NCBI GenBank assembly: GCA_026196445.1
Contig: JAPHTE010000110.1
Coordinates: 1-7,978, forward strand
From: Lysobacterales bacterium
GTDB lineage: Bacteria > Pseudomonadota > Gammaproteobacteria > Xanthomonadales > SZUA-36
DNA length: 7,978 nucleotides
Direction: 5' to 3'
Shown here: positions 4,662-7,978 of the stretch, piece after piece
How the letters are laid out: every line of letters starts with the position of its first letter
Position numbering within the stretch: the stretch's first letter is position 1
The notes under the pieces: generated by a model
Told to the model about the DNA's origin: nothing
What the model saw: the letters and a program-made list of their open reading frames with translations, nothing else
The model's database searches: none
Position numbers and translations under genes: made by a program

Positions 4662-6809
4662 ATGAGCAGTGTTCGTGTTGAAGCCATAGGCACTGATATT
4701 CAAGCAGTTCCTTTCCAGGAAGCGTCCTTGGACATCTGGGACAAAAAGTACCGCTTAAAATCAAAAATTGGTGAATGCATTGACGCGAATATCGATGAAA
4801 CCTATAAGCGTGTCGCATTAGCCATATCCAAGGTCGAGAAGACCAGGGAATTGCGTGAGCAATGGTACGAAGCGTTTCTGTGGGCACTGCGCCGTGGTGC
4901 GATTCCTGCCGGTCGCATCATTTCCAACGCCGGCGCCCGTGATCATAAACCGGCGACCTCGACCATTAACTGTACTGTTTCCGGAACCATCCAGGATTCC
5001 ATGAATGGCATCCTGGACAAGGTCCACGAAGCGGGCCTGACGCTTAAGGCCGGCTGCGGTATTGGCTACGAATTTTCGACCCTGCGTCCCAAGGGGGCCT
5101 ATGTATCAGGCGCCGGTGCCTACACTTCAGGCCCGCTGAGCTTCATGGACATCTATGACAAGATGTGTTTCACGGTGTCTTCTGCCGGGGGGCGTCGCGG
5201 CGCACAGATGGCAACCTTCGAAATCGGACACCCGGATGTCATGGAGTTCATCCGCGCCAAGCGTGAGAATGGCCGCCTGCGCCAGTTCAATTGTTCCCTG
5301 TTGATCACGGATGAATTCATGCGGGCTGTCGCCAGGGGCGACGATTGGGCACTGGCATTCCCCATCACGCCCAGCGAGGCATCTGAACTGGACCTGGATA
5401 ACCCGGACGAGGTGCTGTGGCGGGAATGGCCAACGACCGAAGAATACGTCAAGCGCGAAGACGGCCTGGTGGCTTGCAAGGTATACAAGAAGATTCCGGC
5501 GCGTCGTATGTGGGACATGATCATGTCATCCACCTACGATTTTGCAGAGCCCGGGTTCATTCTTGTCGATCGCATCAACGAGATGAACAATAACTGGTTC
5601 TGTGAGAACATCCGCGCGACCAACCCCTGTGGTGAACAACCCCTGCCACCCTACGGCGCCTGCCTGCTTGGTTCCATCAACCTGACGCGTTTTGTCGAAA
5701 ACCCGTTCACGGACGAGGCGAAATTTAATTGGGATGAGTACCGGAAAGTCGTGAAGGTGTTCACACGTATGCTGGATAATGTGGTTGAAATCAATGGACT
5801 GCCACTGGGCAAGCAGCGTGACGAGATTAACCGTAAACGCCGGCACGGCATGGGTTTCCTGGGCCTGGGTTCGACGCTGACCCTGATGGGTATGAAGTAC
5901 GGTTCCGAAGAATCGATCGAATTTACCGAGCAGGTGGCCCGTGACATGGCCATCGCCGGTTGGGAAGAGTCGCTGGAACTGGCCCGTGAGAAAGGTCCCG
6001 CTCCGATCATGGAAGAACAGTTCACGGTCACCGCGGAAATGCTTCGCAAGCGGCCGGAAATGGTGGCCGACGGTCACAAGATCGGCGATACCCTGCGCGG
6101 ATCGGAATTGCACGCGCAATACAGCCGTTACATGCAAAGGGTGGCCGAGGTCAATCCCGGGCTGGTAAAGGCCCTGGCCAAAGAAGGCGGGCGTTTTACC
6201 CATCACACGTCGATTGCCCCGACCGGCACGATTTCACTGTCACTGGCCAACAACGCCTCCAATGGCATTGAGCCCAGCTTTGCTCACCACTACAGTCGCA
6301 ACGTCATTCGTGAAGGCAAGAAGAGCAAGGAAAAAGTCGAAGTCTATAGTTACGAGTTACTGGCTTACCGCGACCTGGTCAACCCGGACGCCATGCCGGA
6401 CTCTACCGACCCGGATACGATGCTCCCGGAGCAGTTCGTCACGGCCGACGACATTACACCAACCGAACACGTGGATATCCAGGCGGCTGCGCAGAAGTGG
6501 ATTGATTCATCCATTTCCAAGACAGCCAACGTGCCAACTGAGTATCCCTACGAAGAATTCAAGGAAATTTACACCTACGCGCATGACAAGGACCTGAAAG
6601 GTTGTACGACGTTCCGTTTCAACCCGGAAGCGTTTCAGGGCGTCCTGGTCAAGGAGCGCGACCTGGCCAATACGACATACCGCTTTGTGCTCGACGATGG
6701 CGATGTCATCGAGGTCAAGGGCAATGAGGAAATCGAGTACGACGGTGAAGTGCACACGGCTGCCAATCTGTTTGACGCTCTGAAAGAGGGTTATTACGGG
6801 AAATTCTAG
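4662..6809 (+). CDS. nrdJa: Class II (cobalamin-dependent) ribonucleotide reductase, catalytic part NrdJa
   Basis: Reduces ribonucleotides to deoxyribonucleotides with adenosylcobalamin as radical source, so it needs neither oxygen nor a NrdB subunit. The 715-residue product carries the ten-stranded barrel. Visible residues are Cys104 in TINCTVSG (first redox Cys), NPCGEQPL with Asn321, the thiyl-radical Cys323 and Glu325, and Cys334 in GACLLGSINL (second redox Cys). HTSIAPTGTISL (515-526) is the phosphate loop, and SSISKTANVP (616-625) is a late signature. There is no ATP-cone at the N-terminus, so dATP inhibition through such a domain is not expected. The TSCPD domain and C-terminal shuttle cysteines are missing here and are encoded by the next gene, as in Pseudomonas aeruginosa NrdJab. 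The ATG follows AGGA by 6 bases. Two NrdR boxes and candidate promoters lie upstream. Radical-site residues appear intact. Confidence 0.97.
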   Translation: MSSVRVEAIGTDIQAVPFQEASLDIWDKKYRLKSKIGECIDANIDETYKRVALAISKVEKTRELREQWYEAFLWALRRGAIPAGRIISNAGARDHKPATSTINCTVSGTIQDSMNGILDKVHEAGLTLKAGCGIGYEFSTLRPKGAYVSGAGAYTSGPLSFMDIYDKMCFTVSSAGGRRGAQMATFEIGHPDVMEFIRAKRENGRLRQFNCSLLITDEFMRAVARGDDWALAFPITPSEASELDLDNPDEVLWREWPTTEEYVKREDGLVACKVYKKIPARRMWDMIMSSTYDFAEPGFILVDRINEMNNNWFCENIRATNPCGEQPLPPYGACLLGSINLTRFVENPFTDEAKFNWDEYRKVVKVFTRMLDNVVEINGLPLGKQRDEINRKRRHGMGFLGLGSTLTLMGMKYGSEESIEFTEQVARDMAIAGWEESLELAREKGPAPIMEEQFTVTAEMLRKRPEMVADGHKIGDTLRGSELHAQYSRYMQRVAEVNPGLVKALAKEGGRFTHHTSIAPTGTISLSLANNASNGIEPSFAHHYSRNVIREGKKSKEKVEVYSYELLAYRDLVNPDAMPDSTDPDTMLPEQFVTADDITPTEHVDIQAAAQKWIDSSISKTANVPTEYPYEEFKEIYTYAHDKDLKGCTTFRFNPEAFQGVLVKERDLANTTYRFVLDDGDVIEVKGNEEIEYDGEVHTAANLFDALKEGYYGKF

Positions 6810-6827
6810 GCGAGATTTTATTAAACG

Positions 6828-7553
6828 ATGACGATAAAGATTAGCAAAACCATTGCGGGTTACGAGGTGGTCAAACCGGAAGAAGAACGGGCCGCCAGGA
6901 AAGCCGCTGCAGAGGAGCGGGAGGCACGTACTTCGGCCAAGGTGATCCGGATGACTGAAAAAGTCATGCGTCCCGAAGGCATGGAGTCGCTCGAGGGTTC
7001 AACCTACAAGATCAAGACGCCACTCGATGACCACGCGATGTACGTGACCATCAACGATATCGTGCTCAATTCGGGTACGGAATTCGAACAACGCCGCCCG
7101 TTCGAGATTTTTATCAACTCCAAGAACATGGACCATTTCCAGTGGATCGTGGCCCTGACACGCCTGATGTCGGCCGTTTTCCGCAAGGGTGGTGACGTGA
7201 CCTTCCTGGCTGATGAACTGCAAGCTGTATTTGACCCGAAAGGTGGATATTTCAAACCGGGTGGCAAGTTCATGCCTTCCATCATCGCTGAAATCGGTGA
7301 CGTGATCGCGCACCACATGCAGAAGATCGGCCTGATGGAAAAAGACGAGTTATCTGAGCAACAGAAACTGATACTCGATCAGAAACGCGCTGAAGCCGGG
7401 GGCGAAAAACACAAAAAAGATGCTGACGCATCCGGAGAGGATGCCGGTTACCCTGCCTCGGCTACCTTGTGCTACAAGTGCCATACCAAGGCCGTGGTGG
7501 TGATGGATAACTGTGCCACCTGCCTGTCGTGCGGTTACTCTAAATGCGGATAA
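6828..7553 (+). CDS. nrdJb: Class II ribonucleotide reductase, TSCPD and C-terminal redox part NrdJb
   Basis: The second chain of the split NrdJ; in P. aeruginosa both chains are needed for activity. The 241-residue product has a charged Ala/Glu/Arg/Lys-rich N-terminus (about 1-50, probably helical), a TSCPD domain (about 55-168; STYKIKTPLDDHAMYVTIND, then FINSKNMDHFQWIVALTRLMSAVFRKGG), a hydrophilic linker (170-210) and a Cys-rich tail. The tail holds C215-x2-C218, C229-x2-C232 and C235-x4-C240. The first four could bind zinc. The final CGYSKC has the x4 spacing of the C-terminal shuttle pair of class I NrdA (C754/C759), so it probably re-reduces the active-site disulfide of NrdJa in trans. 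The gene starts 18 bases after nrdJa and in the same frame. Shine-Dalgarno is poor: AGGCGAG overlaps the nrdJa stop and is about 13 bases away, suggesting translational coupling. Confidence 0.93.
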   Translation: MTIKISKTIAGYEVVKPEEERAARKAAAEEREARTSAKVIRMTEKVMRPEGMESLEGSTYKIKTPLDDHAMYVTINDIVLNSGTEFEQRRPFEIFINSKNMDHFQWIVALTRLMSAVFRKGGDVTFLADELQAVFDPKGGYFKPGGKFMPSIIAEIGDVIAHHMQKIGLMEKDELSEQQKLILDQKRAEAGGEKHKKDADASGEDAGYPASATLCYKCHTKAVVVMDNCATCLSCGYSKCG

Positions 7554-7590
7554 AGCCCGTATATCGCGTCCATTTACCAATAAAAGACTT

Positions 7591-7608
7591 GCCCAGGCAC
7601 GCCTGGGC
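7591..7608 (+). terminator. GC-rich hairpin after nrdJb, likely terminator
   Basis: GCCCAGG (7591-7597) pairs perfectly with CCTGGGC (7602-7608) around CACG, 37 bases after the nrdJb stop. The following TTGAGTTTCCTT is only moderately T-rich, so termination may be partial. On the minus strand the stem is followed by AAGTCTTTTATT, but no minus-strand gene runs into it. Confidence 0.5.
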
Positions 7609-7622
7609 TTGAGTTTCCTTCG

Positions 7623-7644
7623 GCCAATAGCGACGGCTATTGGC
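7623..7644 (+). repeat. Second hairpin after nrdJb
   Basis: GCCAATAGC (7623-7631) and GCTATTGGC (7636-7644) form a perfect 9-bp stem with loop GACG, 14 bases after the preceding hairpin. No T-run follows on either strand. It could protect the 3' end of the nrdJ message from exonucleases or back up the first hairpin. Confidence 0.45.
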
Positions 7645-7788
7645 ACCCAGTCCAACCTTTCGTCCAGGCGCACCTGTGCGGCGTTTTCAAGAAGTAAACG
7701 GGTACAATTTACAGGCTAATGCGTTACTCGAAGGTCTGACAATAGCTTTCGGAATCTGCAGGACTTTTATCAAATTGGTTTGAATCAC

Positions 7789-7797
7789 TGCTATTAT
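7789..7797 (+). promoter_or_regulatory. Candidate extended -10 promoter of the deoA-like gene
   Basis: TGC followed by TATTAT (7792-7797) forms an extended -10 element (5/6 match plus TGn). Transcription would begin 6 to 8 bases later, at about 7804-7805, which coincides with the ATG of the next gene. No convincing -35 hexamer is visible. An alternative TACAAT (7703-7708) further upstream also has no -35. Confidence 0.38.
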
Positions 7798-7804
7798 GTA
7801 GCGT

Positions 7805-7978
7805 ATGTTGTTGCCTCAGGAACTGATCAAAGCCAAGCGCGACGGCCAGGAGTTGACCGCGGACGCCATCCGCAGTCTCGTTGCTGGTATCGCCAATGGG
7901 GAAGTCAGCGATGCCCAGGTCGCGGCCTTTGCCATGGCGGTCTATTTTAAAGGTATGAGTATGGCGGAGCAGTCGCAA
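7805..7978 (+). CDS. deoA: Thymidine phosphorylase, N-terminal 58 residues (cut by window edge)
   Basis: Cleaves thymidine or other pyrimidine nucleosides with phosphate to free base and (deoxy)ribose 1-phosphate, in salvage and catabolism. The visible part is the small helical N-terminal domain of the nucleoside phosphorylase / anthranilate phosphoribosyltransferase fold. MLLPQELIKAKRDGQELT aligns well with the start of E. coli DeoA (MFLAQEIIRKKRDGHALS), including the KRDG motif at 11-14, and VSDAQVAAFAMAVYFKGMSMAE matches its second and third helices. The catalytic part lies outside the window, so a pyrimidine-nucleoside phosphorylase or archaeal-type AMP phosphorylase cannot be fully excluded. 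The ATG at 7805 gives the correct N-terminus but has no Shine-Dalgarno sequence; an ATG at 7796 in the same frame runs straight into a stop. It lies 251 bases after nrdJb on the same strand, probably as a separate unit. Confidence 0.9.
   Translation, partial: MLLPQELIKAKRDGQELTADAIRSLVAGIANGEVSDAQVAAFAMAVYFKGMSMAEQSQ

Noticed and set aside
5526..6206. Long open frame of 226 codons on the minus strand inside nrdJa
   Set aside because: Antisense shadow of a strongly conserved coding gene; no ribosome-binding site or recognisable protein.
7724..7978. Minus-strand open frame at the right end
   Set aside because: It is antisense to the clear DeoA N-terminus on the plus strand.

Overview
The window looks like a chromosomal housekeeping stretch from a gammaproteobacterium, probably a free-living or marine lineage. 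SecB, the divergent gpmI / yibN arrangement, the run into secB and gpsA, and the nearby trmL all match the conserved gammaproteobacterial neighbourhood known from E. coli. The class II ribonucleotide reductase split into NrdJa and NrdJb is the form known from Pseudomonas aeruginosa. Base composition is moderately GC-rich inside genes, and the region upstream of nrdJ is clearly more AT-rich. I see no insertion sequence, phage gene, CRISPR array, tRNA or rRNA.

Layout. From 1 to 671 (minus) lies the N-terminal part of phosphoglycerate mutase gpmI, cut by the window edge. A roughly 300-base gap separates it from a divergent plus-strand group: a membrane-anchored rhodanese (yibN-like, 986-1411), secB (1521-2033) and gpsA (2053-3060). 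The glutaredoxin gene grxC, which sits between yibN and secB in E. coli, is absent. Convergent to gpsA is trmL (3212-3676, minus), a tRNA wobble-position 2'-O-methyltransferase. Upstream of it on the same strand is an unrecognised, secreted, very acidic protein (3759-4355, minus), with a convincing rho-independent terminator (3699-3734) between the two genes.

Divergent from the secreted protein is the most informative locus: nrdJa (4662-6809) and nrdJb (6828-7553), the two parts of a cobalamin-dependent ribonucleotide reductase. They lie in the same reading frame and are separated only by two stop codons and a short spacer. Upstream are two 16-bp palindromes matching the NrdR box, with starts exactly 32 bp apart, set among two candidate promoters. 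This predicts repression by the nucleotide-sensing regulator NrdR. Hairpins follow nrdJb. The window ends inside the start of a thymidine phosphorylase gene (deoA-like, from 7805), which may be read from a leaderless message. The right half thus concerns deoxynucleotide supply and salvage. The left half mixes glycolysis, protein export and phospholipid-precursor synthesis.

No wholly new system is evident. The items most worth a second look are the NrdR-controlled split NrdJ, the secreted acidic protein with two similar Cys-bounded acidic loops, the candidate leaderless deoA message, and the missing grxC.
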